64,000 nucleotides of DNA from Enterovirga rhinocerotis (GCF_004363955.1 NZ_SNZR01000011.1:2046001-2110000), one strand, 5' to 3'. Shown: positions 1 through 9,048, counted from the first letter of the stretch. A program made the numbers and translations. The notes: generated from the letters alone by a model not told the origin.

Positions 1-1
1 C

Positions 2-160
2 GGATGTTCCGGCTCGTCCTATCCCGTCTACGGCAACCCGGTGAACCCGACGCCCGCCCCAGGCTATCGCGTCGTCTGCGATACGTGGCGCGTGCCGTCT
101 CACGCGGCGTGTTCGCAATACGTCGTGCCGGCCGAGGCCGTCGTCAGGACCCGCGGCTGA
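2..160 (+). CDS. C-terminal end of an unidentified, probably secreted protein (5' truncated)
   Basis: Only the last 52 codons lie in the window; the gene starts upstream. The frame runs open from base 2 to a TGA at 158-160. The residues are rich in Gly, Pro, Tyr and Cys (it opens [13 protein letters not shown] and contains [16 protein letters not shown]). Short cysteine-containing Pro/Tyr-rich tails like this are common in exported alphaproteobacterial proteins. I do not recognise the family. It converges on the NUDIX gene, and the two coding ends overlap by 17 bases, which is unusual but supportable. Confidence 0.5.
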   Translation, partial: GCSGSSYPVYGNPVNPTPAPGYRVVCDTWRVPSHAACSQYVVPAEAVVRTRG

Positions 161-641
161 GCGGCTCGATCCCGCGCATCTGCGCCAGCGCCTCGGCCAG
201 CCGGTCGAGGAAGACGACCTGCCCGCGCAGCAGCTTGCGGCGCCCGTCCGCCAGGCCGAACCAACCGACCCTGTCGATTTCCGGATAGGCTCCGCGGCGG
301 CCCGAGCGTGGTGGCCATTCGATGATGATCGAATCCCCTGCCAGGCTGCCGGGGTCGAAATCACCCTCGAGCGCGAAGGCGGTTACGATCTTGCGGCTCG
401 GCTGAACGGCCTCGCCCAGCGGAATGGCCGTCCCGAGAGGCGGCTCGTGACCCGTCTCCTCCCGGAACTCGCGCCGGGCGGCCGCCAGAGGCTCCTCCCC
501 CGGATCGATCCCGCCTTTGGGAATCGTCCAGGCGCCATCGTCCCGACGGGCCCAGAAGGGTCCGCCCGGATGGGCCAGCAGGACTTCGACGCTCTCCGGG
601 CCACTTCGCCAGAGAAGCAATCCGGCGCTGCGCTTTGCCAT
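144..641 (-). CDS. NUDIX hydrolase
   Basis: A 165-residue NUDIX-fold hydrolase, which cleaves a nucleoside diphosphate linked to another moiety using a divalent metal. The Nudix box is intact: [20 protein letters not shown] followed by TG (residues about 43-64) matches G-x5-E-x7-REUxEE-xGU, including the metal-binding REFREE glutamates. The N-terminus ([12 protein letters not shown]) and the segment GAWTIPKGG resemble the small NTP pyrophosphohydrolases often annotated as MutT-like or DR1025-like. The physiological substrate cannot be read from sequence. The length is normal for a stand-alone NUDIX protein. It stands alone, leftward, downstream of the cold-shock gene but separated from it by a terminator. 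Confidence 0.93.
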   Translation of the reverse strand: MAKRSAGLLLWRSGPESVEVLLAHPGGPFWARRDDGAWTIPKGGIDPGEEPLAAARREFREETGHEPPLGTAIPLGEAVQPSRKIVTAFALEGDFDPGSLAGDSIIIEWPPRSGRRGAYPEIDRVGWFGLADGRRKLLRGQVVFLDRLAEALAQMRGIEPLSRGS

Positions 642-702
642 CGCTCAGACTTGCGGGACGAGGAATCCGGCCCGCCGGCATCGAGCAGGCCACCCGATAC
701 GA

Positions 703-726
703 AAAGGCCCGCGAAAGCGGGCCTTT
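703..726 (-). terminator. Rho-independent terminator of the cold-shock gene
   Basis: A perfect 10-bp stem, AAAGGCCCGC / GCGGGCCTTT, closes a GAAA loop (TTTC on the minus strand). It lies 26 bases past the stop codon of the leftward cold-shock gene and before the NUDIX start. On the minus strand it is followed by a short T run (TTTTC). The symmetric A/T flanks mean it could work in both directions. Confidence 0.85.
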
Positions 727-751
727 AAGTTTATTCGCTGAGAGCGAATCT

Positions 752-1522
752 TCACTCGACGACGTCGATCGTCGCGACCTCGCGGCCCTTCATGCCCTGC
801 GTGACGCCGATCTGCACCTTCTGACCTTCCTGGAGGTCGGGCAGGCGGGCGCGCTCGAGAGCGGAACGGTGGACGAAGACGTCACGGCCGCCGTCATCCG
901 GGGCGATGAAGCCGAAGCCCTTGGCGGGGTTGTACCACTTCACCGTGCCGGTGAGGTCCTCGACCGGACCCGTCGGAGCGGCGTTCTGGTAGGGCGCACG
1001 ACGCTGACCGCCGCCGAAGCCGCCGCGATCGCCGCCGTAGCCGCCGCCGTAACCGCCGCGATCGCCGCCGTAGCCACCACGATCACCGCCACCGCCGCCG
1101 TAGCCACCGCGATCGCCGAAACCACCGGAGCGCGGCGCGCGCGGCGCGCGGGGCTCAGCCGTCGACGTGTCGACGCTGAGGACCTCGGTCACCTGCGGAC
1201 CACGCTGGCCGCTCGCGGTGCGGACCACGAGCTTCGTGCCGGGCTCGAGCTCGTTGTGGCCGGCCGCCTCGACTGCACGGATGTGCAGGAAGGCATCGCC
1301 CGATCCGTCGGAGAGTTCGGCGAAGCCGAAGCCCTTCTCAGGATTGAACCACTTCACCGTGGCGTCCTGCTCCGGACCCGCGGGGCCGAGGCTGGGGCGA
1401 GGCCCTGCCGCGGCGGGCCGCGACGGGGGGGGCAAATCGTAGGGGCTCGGACCACGGTCCATGCCGAAATCGTCGCCAAAGCCGCGTTTCCCCGGGCCCC
1501 GGAAATCTCGTCCTCTGCTCAT
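752..1522 (-). CDS. Protein with two cold-shock domains joined by a Gly/Arg-rich linker
   Basis: A 256-residue nucleic-acid-binding protein with two cold-shock domains. CSD1 spans about residues 54-117 (ATVKWFNPEKGFGF, then DAFLHI) and CSD2 about 193-256 (GTVKWYNPAKGFGF, then DVFVH). Both RNP1 (KGFGF) and RNP2 motifs are present. Between them lies a roughly 50-residue linker of repeated DRGGYGG units, an RGG-like, probably disordered RNA-binding segment. The family binds single-stranded RNA or DNA and acts as an RNA chaperone or antiterminator. I chose the internal ATG (MSRGRDFRG) over an upstream in-frame ATG at 1555 because it begins the usual N-terminus of these proteins. A terminator follows at once and a candidate promoter lies about 180 bases upstream, so it appears monocistronic with a long 5' leader. 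Confidence 0.92.
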   Translation of the reverse strand: MSRGRDFRGPGKRGFGDDFGMDRGPSPYDLPPPSRPAAAGPRPSLGPAGPEQDATVKWFNPEKGFGFAELSDGSGDAFLHIRAVEAAGHNELEPGTKLVVRTASGQRGPQVTEVLSVDTSTAEPRAPRAPRSGGFGDRGGYGGGGGDRGGYGGDRGGYGGGYGGDRGGFGGGQRRAPYQNAAPTGPVEDLTGTVKWYNPAKGFGFIAPDDGGRDVFVHRSALERARLPDLQEGQKVQIGVTQGMKGREVATIDVVE

Positions 1523-1704
1523 CTCGTGACTCGTCTGAATGGCCCAAAGGCGCACATGGTTAGAAATGGACCGGATGCCCCCGCGGGAATCGGCAGGGCC
1601 CTAGGACAGGACAAGAAGGCTGCTCCGGGTCATGGTGCGACTGATCAGTTCGGTACAAAGCATATGTTGGGCCGAGACACGATACGGATCGAGTGCGACG
1701 TGGC

Positions 1705-1733
1705 ATCATCACCTCGTCTTCACAACGCGTCAA
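1705..1733 (-). promoter_or_regulatory. Candidate sigma-70 promoter for the cold-shock gene
   Basis: On the minus strand, TTGACG (1733-1728) and GATGAT (1710-1705) are separated by 17 bases. That is 5/6 and 4/6 to the -35 and -10 consensus. It would give a leader of about 175 nt, in keeping with the long 5' UTRs of cold-shock mRNAs. This is a prediction from spacing and consensus only. Confidence 0.35.
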
Positions 1734-1775
1734 GCAAAGATTGATGAATTCCAGGGCCTGATTGCCGATTCGGCT

Positions 1776-3107
1776 TCAGGCCCGCGCGAATGACCTCTCG
1801 GCCGGTCGCACCGAGTGGACGCGACGCGAGGCATCCGGCGCCCCCGCCAGCCAGCGCAGGCGCGCGCATTCGAGCCCCCAGACAAGCCCAAGCAGGATGT
1901 AGACGTGTCGCCAGTGATCGATGTCGATCTGCATGGCCTGCATGAAGTACATCAGCACAGTCGGGACGACGGATTGAGCGAAGCGGCGATAGGGCGAGGC
2001 GACGAGGCACAGCCTCACGCCGACGAACGCCGTCGTCAGCACCATGCCGAGGAAGCTGAAGCCTCCGATCCAGCCGCCATTGGCGAAGGCTCCGATATAC
2101 GAATTGTGCGGATCGAGGTCGAAGATCACGCGGAAGCGCAGCGGACCGAAGCCGTTCGGGCTCTCGAGCAGCATGGACAGGGAGCGGAGCTGGTTGCCAA
2201 ACCGTCCCGTGACGCCCTCGTCGTAGTCCTTGGTCAGCGTGAACCGGTCGGCGAACTGCTCGGCGATGCCGCTTTCGCTCATGAGGGCGGTGAGACCGAG
2301 GGCGGCGCCGATGATCCCGCACACCGCGAGGGCCGCGATGCGCCGCCGGGTCGGCCCCGCGCTCGACCGATAGGTGAACGCGATCGTGAGCAGCGCTCCC
2401 CCGACCGTCGCCCCCCAGGCGCCGCGGGAGAACGACAGGAACACCGCCGTCAGTACGACCGTCAGGGCCAGGCCGGTCAAGGCGGGATGGCGCGTGTCGC
2501 GGGTGAGGAGGCGGCGCAGCAGGGCGAGCACCCCGAAGGTGAGGAAGGAGCCGAGCACGTTCGGATCCTCGAACACGCCGGCCGCGCGGCCGTCCATGGT
2601 GAAAAGGAGGCTCCCGGGCGCCGCATACGAAATGATGCCGCAGACGGCGGCGACGAGGCAGCTCGCGATATACGCGTTGGTGGCGAGCGTGACGCGCTTC
2701 TCCGTGTTGTCCGAGAAGAACATGATGAAGAAGACGCACGTCACCATCAGGTAGAAGGACTGGAAGGTCCATTCGCGCGGGAGCGGCTCGTGCAGATGCG
2801 GCATCAGCGCCAGCAGCAGGCCGAGATGGTGAAGCAGAAGGAGCGCGAGGAAGACGACGGCGCCGCGATGCAGCCGGATCCCGAGCAGCACCCACAAGCC
2901 CAGCGTCGGGATCGCCGTGAAATCGTAGGGCGAGGGGCGGATGAAGGTGAAGCAGGTGAAGAGGATGAAGAGGCCGAAGAGAACGTAGCCGATCCGCTCG
3001 AGGACGAGGCGGACCGGGGCGCCGGAGCCGACCCGCACCGCCGCGGCCGGCGCGATCGCGCGCGCCATGGGGGCCGCGCTGCCAGGCAGGATGGCGGCCA
3101 CCGTCAA
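1776..3107 (-). CDS. O-antigen ligase / Wzy-type polymerase family membrane protein
   Basis: A 443-residue integral membrane protein with about ten hydrophobic segments and a long periplasmic loop in the C-terminal half. That loop carries the Wzy_C-family signature DPHNSYI (about residues 335-341). An SFSRGAWGA motif lies in an earlier helix. The family either polymerises undecaprenyl-linked repeat units (Wzy/ExoQ) or ligates them to an acceptor (WaaL); sequence alone does not separate the two. The start is a TTG that overlaps the TGA stop of the upstream priming transferase by 4 bases (TTGA), which implies translational coupling. An ATG 13 codons inside (at 3068) is the alternative start. 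It is the last gene of the leftward polysaccharide operon. Confidence 0.85.
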   Translation of the reverse strand: MTVAAILPGSAAPMARAIAPAAAVRVGSGAPVRLVLERIGYVLFGLFILFTCFTFIRPSPYDFTAIPTLGLWVLLGIRLHRGAVVFLALLLLHHLGLLLALMPHLHEPLPREWTFQSFYLMVTCVFFIMFFSDNTEKRVTLATNAYIASCLVAAVCGIISYAAPGSLLFTMDGRAAGVFEDPNVLGSFLTFGVLALLRRLLTRDTRHPALTGLALTVVLTAVFLSFSRGAWGATVGGALLTIAFTYRSSAGPTRRRIAALAVCGIIGAALGLTALMSESGIAEQFADRFTLTKDYDEGVTGRFGNQLRSLSMLLESPNGFGPLRFRVIFDLDPHNSYIGAFANGGWIGGFSFLGMVLTTAFVGVRLCLVASPYRRFAQSVVPTVLMYFMQAMQIDIDHWRHVYILLGLVWGLECARLRWLAGAPDASRRVHSVRPAERSFARA

Positions 3108-4621
3108 TAGGCGTTGTCGCTCTTCAGAAGAGCGAAGGGGGTGGCGAGGAGAATGTAGAGGTCGAAGAACACGGACCAGTTCTCGATGTAGTAGAGATCG
3201 TGCTCCACGCGGCGCTGGAGCTTCTCCTCCGTATCCGTCTCACCGCGCCAGCCGTTGATCTGGGCCCAGCCGGTGATGCCGGGCTTGACGCGGTGCCGGG
3301 CGAAGTAGCTGTCGACCACCTGGTCGTAGAGCCGGTTCTGCGCCTTGGCCTGCAGTGCATGAGGGCGCGGGCCGACGAGCGACAGATTGCCCTTGAAGAC
3401 GACGTTGATGAGCTGCGGCAATTCGTCGATCGAACTCTTGCGCAGGAAGCGGCCGACCCGGGTCACGCGCGGGTCCCCGCGCGTGACCAGCCGGGAGGCC
3501 GTCGCGTCGCTCTGATCGACATACATGGACCGGAACTTCAGGACCTCGACGAGCTCGTTATTGAAGCCGTAGCGGCGCTGGCGGAACAGGATGGGACCCT
3601 TGGAGTCGAGCTTCACCGCGATCGCCGCGAGGAGCAGGATCGGCGCGCACAGCACGAGCAGGATCGAGCCGACGACCTTGTCGAACAGCCATTTGAGGAC
3701 GTGATCCCAATCCGCGATCGGGCGGTCGAACACGTCGAAGACCGGGACCGTGCCGATATAGGAATAGCTGCGGGGCCGCAGCTTCAGCTTGGAGGCATGG
3801 GCGGACAGGCGGATATCGATCGGCAGCACCCAGAGCTTGCCGAGCATCTCGAGCAGCCGGTTCTCGGCGGAGATCGGCAGCGTGAAGATGACGAGGTCGA
3901 TCGGGTTCTCCCGGGCATCCTCCACGAGGTCGGACACGGTTCCGAGCTTGGCGTAGCCGTCGACGAGGCTCGGCGAGCGGGCATCGTCGCGGTCGTCGTA
4001 GATGCCGATGATGCGGATCCCGGATTCGGGCTGCGTCTGAAGCGCCCGGATGATTTCGTTGGCCGGCTGCCCTCCTCCGACGATCGCGGCGCGCCTGTCG
4101 AACCGGCCGGCGCGGGTCATCGCCGTGACGTAGCGGCCGACGAGGAAGCGCTCGACCAGCAGGCCGCCGAGGCCCGCGGCGTACCAGGCCACGAGCCAGA
4201 CGCGGGAGAACTGGTCGGACAGCTTGAGGAAGAAGACGCAGGCGGCCAGAGCCAGCATGACCAGCGTCCAGGCCGCCGCGATCGTGGCGCCGGAGCGGAA
4301 GAACGAGCGCAGGGCGCCCATCGTGTAGACGCCCGCCGCCTGGAACGCGACGAGAGCGAGAGCCGATACGATCAGGATCGCGAAGGCGTAGACCCATTCG
4401 AATCCCAGGGTCGTCGACAGATAGGCGCCATGGACGGCCGCACCGCTCGCGACGAGGATCGCGCCGTCCGCGACCCGGACCAGCCCGACCGTGACGACGG
4501 GGGACAGCCGAGCCTGCCGGGGAATCGCCATGTCCGGGGCAGCAGGCCGGGCCGGGCCGGGCCCGCTTCCATTGAGGCCGGCCACCTTGCCCAGCATATC
4601 GCGAAAGTCGATTCCGCTCAT
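3104..4621 (-). CDS. Undecaprenyl-phosphate sugar phosphotransferase (priming glycosyltransferase)
   Basis: A 505-residue polyisoprenyl-phosphate hexose-1-phosphate transferase of the WcaJ/WbaP/ExoY class, which loads the first sugar onto undecaprenyl phosphate at the inner membrane. The N-terminal half has four predicted membrane helices, then a CoA/NAD-binding-like region ([17 protein letters not shown]). The C-terminal catalytic domain starts with a further hydrophobic segment and carries family motifs: [39 protein letters not shown] and [16 protein letters not shown]. The length is standard for the full-length class. A GGGA stretch precedes the ATG. It is separated from the upstream glycosyltransferase gene by 157 bases, so it may also have its own promoter. 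The sugar specificity is not visible. Confidence 0.95.
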   Translation of the reverse strand: MSGIDFRDMLGKVAGLNGSGPGPARPAAPDMAIPRQARLSPVVTVGLVRVADGAILVASGAAVHGAYLSTTLGFEWVYAFAILIVSALALVAFQAAGVYTMGALRSFFRSGATIAAAWTLVMLALAACVFFLKLSDQFSRVWLVAWYAAGLGGLLVERFLVGRYVTAMTRAGRFDRRAAIVGGGQPANEIIRALQTQPESGIRIIGIYDDRDDARSPSLVDGYAKLGTVSDLVEDARENPIDLVIFTLPISAENRLLEMLGKLWVLPIDIRLSAHASKLKLRPRSYSYIGTVPVFDVFDRPIADWDHVLKWLFDKVVGSILLVLCAPILLLAAIAVKLDSKGPILFRQRRYGFNNELVEVLKFRSMYVDQSDATASRLVTRGDPRVTRVGRFLRKSSIDELPQLINVVFKGNLSLVGPRPHALQAKAQNRLYDQVVDSYFARHRVKPGITGWAQINGWRGETDTEEKLQRRVEHDLYYIENWSVFFDLYILLATPFALLKSDNAY

Positions 4622-4778
4622 CGTCCCGCTACTCGCACAAAGGATGCGACGGGCGCCGGGCGCCGCCGCCTCCGGGCGAGCAATACCGAGGCAGCACTTA
4701 CGGAAGCTTCAACGGAACGTTCGAAATAAAGCCAGCGGCGGCGCAGCCGCGCCGCGAGCGACGAATCCCCCGAGCGGA

Positions 4779-5930
4779 TCAGATGCCGCGGGCAGCGAGC
4801 GCCTCGCGGTAGCCTTCGATCCCTCTCTCGACCATCGTGTCGATCCGGAAGCCTTGCCGCACCTGGTCGCTGAGCGCCCGCGCCTTTTCCATGCGCGTCT
4901 CTTCGGGCTCGGCCATCTTGGCGGCGATCGCCGTCGCGAGGACGGCCGGATCGTCCGGCCGGATCAGCTCGGCGCCGTAGGGGCCGAAGATCTCGGGAAT
5001 GCCCCCGACATCGGTCGAGACGAGGGGCTGGGCCGCGGCGGCCGCCTCCAGGATCACATAGGGCAGGGATTCCGCCTTGGAGGGGATCACCATGATGCAG
5101 GCGCGCGCCAGCGCCGGGCGGATCGGCTGCGGCGGCTCGAAGGTGATGGCATCCACGACGCCCGCCTCCGCCGCGCGCCGGCGCAGAGCCTCTTCGCTCG
5201 GGCCGGAACCGACGGCGAGGAGCGTCGGCGCCCTCCCCTGCCGCTGGCGGATGATGGCGAGCGCATCGATCAGCGTATCGACGCCCTTCGCCTCGCGGAG
5301 TTCGCCGAGATACACGAGGTCGAACGGGTCGGAGGCCCGTTCGAGGGGCGTGAATTCCTCTTCGGCAATGCCGTTCCGGATCACCCGAACGAGCTTCGAG
5401 CTTCGCCCGACGAACGTCTCGAAACGATCGCGGATGTAGTCGCTCTCGAACAGGAAGGCGTCCGTGCGTCGCTCGAGCAACCGTTCGATCGCCATGTAGA
5501 GCCGATGGCTGCCCGAGCCCGGATGGTAGTTGAAGCTGCCGCCATGGGGGGTATAGGCGCGGATCGTATGCCGACCGAGGCCGGGTATGGTGAGGACGCG
5601 GGCGTAGACGCCGCCTTTCGATCCATGCGCATGCAGGACGTGGGGGCGGGCACGGCGATAGAGAGCACCCAGCGCCGACAGCGCGGAGAGGTCGCTCGGA
5701 TGCGGCAGCCGACGCATCGGAACGCGGTGCATGCCGAGGGCGAGCGCGGGAGCCAGCTCGGCCAGCGCAGCCTCGGCCCGCGCCCCGCCGGTGCTGGCGT
5801 CGCAGAAGATGCCGACCTCGTGGCCGCGCTCGATCTGCCCATGCGCGACGTCGAGAACGTGCCGGAACAGGCCCCCGAGCGGCGCCCGGAAGACATGCAG
5901 GATGCGGAGAGGGCCGGAACTCGCAGTCAC
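4779..5930 (-). CDS. GT4-family glycosyltransferase
   Basis: A 383-residue GT-B fold, retaining glycosyltransferase that probably adds a sugar to the lipid-linked exopolysaccharide intermediate in the cytoplasm. The N-terminal acceptor domain begins RILHVFRAPLGGLFRHV. The C-terminal donor domain has LGELREAKGVDTLIDAL and the E-x7-E nucleotide-sugar motif ESLPYVILE, followed by VSTDVGGIPE. The frame stays open upstream to 6005, inside the export gene, but a GTG at 5930 has a GAGGG ribosome site at normal spacing. It falls 10 bases after the preceding stop, so I use that start. Donor and acceptor are unknown. It forms an operon with the export lipoprotein. Confidence 0.93.
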   Translation of the reverse strand: MTASSGPLRILHVFRAPLGGLFRHVLDVAHGQIERGHEVGIFCDASTGGARAEAALAELAPALALGMHRVPMRRLPHPSDLSALSALGALYRRARPHVLHAHGSKGGVYARVLTIPGLGRHTIRAYTPHGGSFNYHPGSGSHRLYMAIERLLERRTDAFLFESDYIRDRFETFVGRSSKLVRVIRNGIAEEEFTPLERASDPFDLVYLGELREAKGVDTLIDALAIIRQRQGRAPTLLAVGSGPSEEALRRRAAEAGVVDAITFEPPQPIRPALARACIMVIPSKAESLPYVILEAAAAAQPLVSTDVGGIPEIFGPYGAELIRPDDPAVLATAIAAKMAEPEETRMEKARALSDQVRQGFRIDTMVERGIEGYREALAARGI

Positions 5931-5940
5931 CGCAGCGCCC

Positions 5941-6498
5941 TCAGAACCAGCGTTCCTTGATGACGATCGTGTCGCCGGGCCGGATCGGATAGGTGATCGG
6001 GACATCCCCGACCACGATCCCCCGCGGTGTCCGGCGCGTCAGTTCGGCATAGTTCCGCTCCGCCCGCGGCGTGAAGCCTCCCGCGATCGCGACCGCCGTC
6101 TGGATGGTCGCGCCGTTCACGAACGGGAACTGCCCGGAATTGGTCACTTCGCCGAGGATGAAGAAGGGCCGATAGGTATCGACCTCGACCGTCACCTTCG
6201 GCTCGCGGATGAAGCCCCCGCGGAGCTTCGCCGCGATCGCATTGGCGGCCCCGGCCGTGGACAACCCGCCGACCTGGACAACGCCGACCAGCGGCATGGC
6301 GATCCGGCCCGAGGCGTCGATCTGATAGATGTTCGAGAGCGAATCCTGGCCGAACACGATGATCCGCAGCCGGTCGCCGGTTGCGAGCACGTAGGGCCCG
6401 GCCAGTCTGAAGTCCGGGCGAACCTCCGGACGACGCATGCAGCCGCCGAGCGCAAGCCCTGTCATGGAGAGGCCGAAAAGGGCCTGACGCCGGTTCAT
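5941..6498 (-). CDS. Polysaccharide export lipoprotein (Wza/GumB-type OPX)
   Basis: A 185-residue outer-membrane polysaccharide export protein. It begins with a lipoprotein signal (MNRRQALFGLSMTGLALGGC, lipobox LGGC). A polysaccharide-export domain follows (YVLATGDRLRIIVFGQDSLS, then IAMPLVG), and an SLBB-like domain containing FILGEVTNSGQFPF and IAGGFTPRA. It lacks the long C-terminal pore-forming region of E. coli Wza, as is usual for short GumB-like members. The ATG at 6498 places the lipobox correctly; a TTG six codons upstream is the alternative. It is first in the leftward operon and faces the divergent co-polymerase gene. Confidence 0.93.
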   Translation of the reverse strand: MNRRQALFGLSMTGLALGGCMRRPEVRPDFRLAGPYVLATGDRLRIIVFGQDSLSNIYQIDASGRIAMPLVGVVQVGGLSTAGAANAIAAKLRGGFIREPKVTVEVDTYRPFFILGEVTNSGQFPFVNGATIQTAVAIAGGFTPRAERNYAELTRRTPRGIVVGDVPITYPIRPGDTIVIKERWF

Positions 6499-6545
6499 TC
6501 GGAGGATCCGAAGCAATGAGACACGTCTTCGGATACCCGCAGCAG

Positions 6546-6570
6546 GGTTAACGAAGGGTTTTTGTTAACC
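6546..6570. promoter_or_regulatory. Perfect inverted repeat GGTTAAC-N11-GTTAACC in the divergent polysaccharide promoter region
   Basis: Two 7-bp arms, GGTTAAC (6546-6552) and GTTAACC (6564-6570), flank an 11-base spacer (GAAGGGTTTTT). The centre-to-centre distance is 18 bases, compatible with a dimeric regulator on one DNA face. The repeat lies 48 bases upstream of the export lipoprotein start and about 200 bases before the co-polymerase start. It is the only clear symmetric element in the 268-base gap. The cognate regulator is unknown. Confidence 0.5.
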
Positions 6571-6766
6571 ACGGCGCGCCGCACGACCGGTGTTCGGTGA
6601 AACATTGGCAGCGCTTAGATGCCTCTCGCGCCGACGGCAGCTCCGGCAGCTCCCGACGACGAGGTCGGTCCTGCAGAAGACGGTCCAATATCTGCCTTAA
6701 CTCGGCTTCAACCTTAATGAGGTCTTGTCGCGGCCAAGTTTCGTGTCGCGTCCATGGGAATCGACC

Positions 6767-8950
6767 ATGACCCAGTCATTCGTTGCTTCGACCTCCGACG
6801 ACCGGCCCGCCTCCTCGGAAGCGACGGTCGCCGATGTCGGCCGGGCACTGATCCGCAAGTGGCGCTGGGTCGTCCTCCCGACGCTCGCGGCGATGATCGC
6901 CTCGGCGGCGTATGTCTTCACCGTGACGCCGCGCTACACGGGCGAAGCGAAGATCCTGCTTCAGACGAGCGATTCGACCTTCACCCGTCCGGGCCCCGGC
7001 GACCGGGCTCCGGACCAGTCCCCGCAGATCGACGAACAGGCCGTGGCGAGCCAGGTCCAGGTCGTCATGTCGCGTGATCTCGCCCGCGAGGCGATCCGCC
7101 GCCTCGGCCTCGTCGGCAATGCCGAATTCGATCCGCAATCCGGCAGCAAGGGGATCGTCCAGACCATCAAGGAGACGCTGGGCCTGACGAAGAGCGGGCC
7201 GGAGCGCGCGCCCGAGGATCGTGTCCTCGACGCCTATTACCGCAGCCTCCTCGTCTATCCGGTCGGAAAGTCCCGCATCGTCGCGATCGAGTTCCGGTCG
7301 CAGGACCCGGACCTCGCCGCCCGCGGAGCCAACACCGTGGCCGAGATCTATCTCGGTCGCCAGGAGGACACGAAGAAGGACCAGGCCCGCTCGGCCTCCT
7401 CGTGGCTCGGATCGAACGTGGAGAGCCTGCGCAAGCGCGTCGCCGAGGCCGAGGCGAAGGTCGAGGCCTTCAGGGCCAAGACGGGCCTCCTCGCGGGCTC
7501 CGGCACGACGACCCTGTCGGCGCAGCAATTGTCGGAACTGTCGGCCCAGCTCGCTCAGGCGCGGGCCACGCGCAGCGACACGCAGGCCAAGGCCAAGCTG
7601 ATCCGCGACGCCCTCCGCGAAGGGCGGGCCTTCGACATCCCGGACGTCGCCAACAACGAACTGATCCGCCGGCTTCTCGAGCAGCGCGTGAGCCTCAAGG
7701 CACAGCTCGCTCTCGAGCTGCGCACCCTGATGCCGCAGCACCCGCGCATCAAGGAACTGAATGCCCAGCTTGCCGATCTCGAACAGCAGATCCGGCTCGC
7801 CGCGGAGCGTACCGTCCGCACGCTCGAAAACGATGCCAAGATCGCCGGCTCGCGCGTCGAAGCGCTGGAAGCGGCGATCGAGTCCCAAAAGAAGATCGTC
7901 GCCGAAGCCAATGCCAACGAGGTCGAGCTTCGGGCGCTCGAGCGCGAGGCCCGCATCCTGCGCGAGCAGCTCGAAAGCTATCTCGGCCGCTACCGCGACG
8001 CCGCCGCCCGCGATGCCGATTTCGGCGTCCCGCCGGATGCGCGCGTGATCTCCCACGCCGTCGTGCCGCAGATCCCCTCCTTCCCGAAGAAGCTGCCGAT
8101 CATCGCGCTGTCGACCCTCGCGATGTTCCTCCTGTGCGTCGGCGCCATCGTGTCCCGCGAACTCCTGACCTCCTATCGGCCGGAGGAGCGCGAACAGGCC
8201 GGCGCCCTGCTGCCCTACCAGCGCGTCGCCCGTGCCGCGTCGCCGCGGAGCGAGCCCGATGCCGATTTCGAGCTCGATCTCGGACCCGTCACCCGGTCGG
8301 ACGCCACCCATCGCGGCCCGGTCCTGGACATGCGGCCCGAAGCTCGGGTGGACGCGATCGACGCGCCCGATCCGAACTACGATTTCGCCGCGCTCGTCGA
8401 GCGGGTGTCCCGCACGCCGATCGCCGGCCGCGGTCGCCGCCTCCTCGTCACCGGAATCGGCGGCCGCGACGATGTCGAGCGCGTCTCGCGGGGGCTCGGG
8501 CAGACCCTCGCCCGAAGCACTCGCACGATCCTCATCTCGATCGATGCGGATGAATCGACGCCGATCGACGCTCATCTCGGCCTGACCGATCTCGTCGCCG
8601 GAGAGGCCTCGTTCTCGGACGTGATCATGCGCGACGCGGGCTCCGCGCTCTACCGGATCGAGCCGGGCACCCTCCTCAACGAGGCCATTACCGGTTCGCC
8701 CGAAAGCCTCGATGTGGCCCTTCAGGCCCTCGACAGCACCTATGGCTGGATCGTCTGCGCACTCGTCGGACGGGACGACCGCCAGCTCACCAAGCTGATC
8801 GCGCCGCGCGTCGACGCCGTCGTCCTCGCCTCCGATCTCGATCCCTCGAGCCCGATCCTCGTCGGCGCCTACGAAGATCTGCAAACCGCAGGCGGCAAGG
8901 ACGTGATCGTCGCCTCCGCGCAGTACGGTCAGTACTCGCAGGCGGCCTGA
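6767..8950 (+). CDS. Polysaccharide co-polymerase (Wzz/GumC) with a degenerate BY-kinase domain
   Basis: A 727-residue inner-membrane protein controlling polysaccharide chain length and export. It has a Wzz N-terminus with a first helix (WVVLPTLAAMIASAAYVF), a long periplasmic coiled-coil region (GNUC-like, roughly residues 180-440), and a second helix (LPIIALSTLAMFLLCVGAIV). The cytoplasmic C-terminal domain aligns with BY-kinases: LLVTGIGG, ILISIDADE and GLTDLVAGEASFSDVI match known landmarks. The Walker A position reads GIGGRDDVER with no GK[ST], and no tyrosine cluster ends the protein, so kinase activity is doubtful. The ATG at 6767 is preferred; an in-frame TTG at 6725 would add 14 residues. 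It is divergent from the export and glycosyltransferase operon. Confidence 0.9.
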   Translation: MTQSFVASTSDDRPASSEATVADVGRALIRKWRWVVLPTLAAMIASAAYVFTVTPRYTGEAKILLQTSDSTFTRPGPGDRAPDQSPQIDEQAVASQVQVVMSRDLAREAIRRLGLVGNAEFDPQSGSKGIVQTIKETLGLTKSGPERAPEDRVLDAYYRSLLVYPVGKSRIVAIEFRSQDPDLAARGANTVAEIYLGRQEDTKKDQARSASSWLGSNVESLRKRVAEAEAKVEAFRAKTGLLAGSGTTTLSAQQLSELSAQLAQARATRSDTQAKAKLIRDALREGRAFDIPDVANNELIRRLLEQRVSLKAQLALELRTLMPQHPRIKELNAQLADLEQQIRLAAERTVRTLENDAKIAGSRVEALEAAIESQKKIVAEANANEVELRALEREARILREQLESYLGRYRDAAARDADFGVPPDARVISHAVVPQIPSFPKKLPIIALSTLAMFLLCVGAIVSRELLTSYRPEEREQAGALLPYQRVARAASPRSEPDADFELDLGPVTRSDATHRGPVLDMRPEARVDAIDAPDPNYDFAALVERVSRTPIAGRGRRLLVTGIGGRDDVERVSRGLGQTLARSTRTILISIDADESTPIDAHLGLTDLVAGEASFSDVIMRDAGSALYRIEPGTLLNEAITGSPESLDVALQALDSTYGWIVCALVGRDDRQLTKLIAPRVDAVVLASDLDPSSPILVGAYEDLQTAGGKDVIVASAQYGQYSQAA

Positions 8951-8953
8951 CCC

Positions 8954-8974
8954 GAGCCGGCGCGCGCCGGCCTC
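8954..8974. repeat. GC-rich palindrome after the co-polymerase gene
   Basis: The palindrome GCCGGCGCGCGCCGGC, extended on both sides to GAG...CTC, starts four bases after the co-polymerase stop. It could fold as a terminator-like hairpin but has no T run, so termination is only a possibility. Confidence 0.3.
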
Positions 8975-9048
8975 TCCGATCCGTCTGCCCCATCCGCCTT
9001 GCCGGCCCTCCCCTCGTCCGCGACAACGGTCACAGGGAGGACAACACC

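Noticed and set aside
985-1132. Repeat cluster that could be mistaken for a CRISPR or tandem array
   Set aside because: The repeats are in frame and encode the Gly/Arg-rich linker of the double cold-shock protein; there are no spacers.
6776-8884. 702-codon open frame opposite the co-polymerase gene
   Set aside because: Antisense by-product of codon bias; low-complexity Arg/Asp-rich translation with no family motif.
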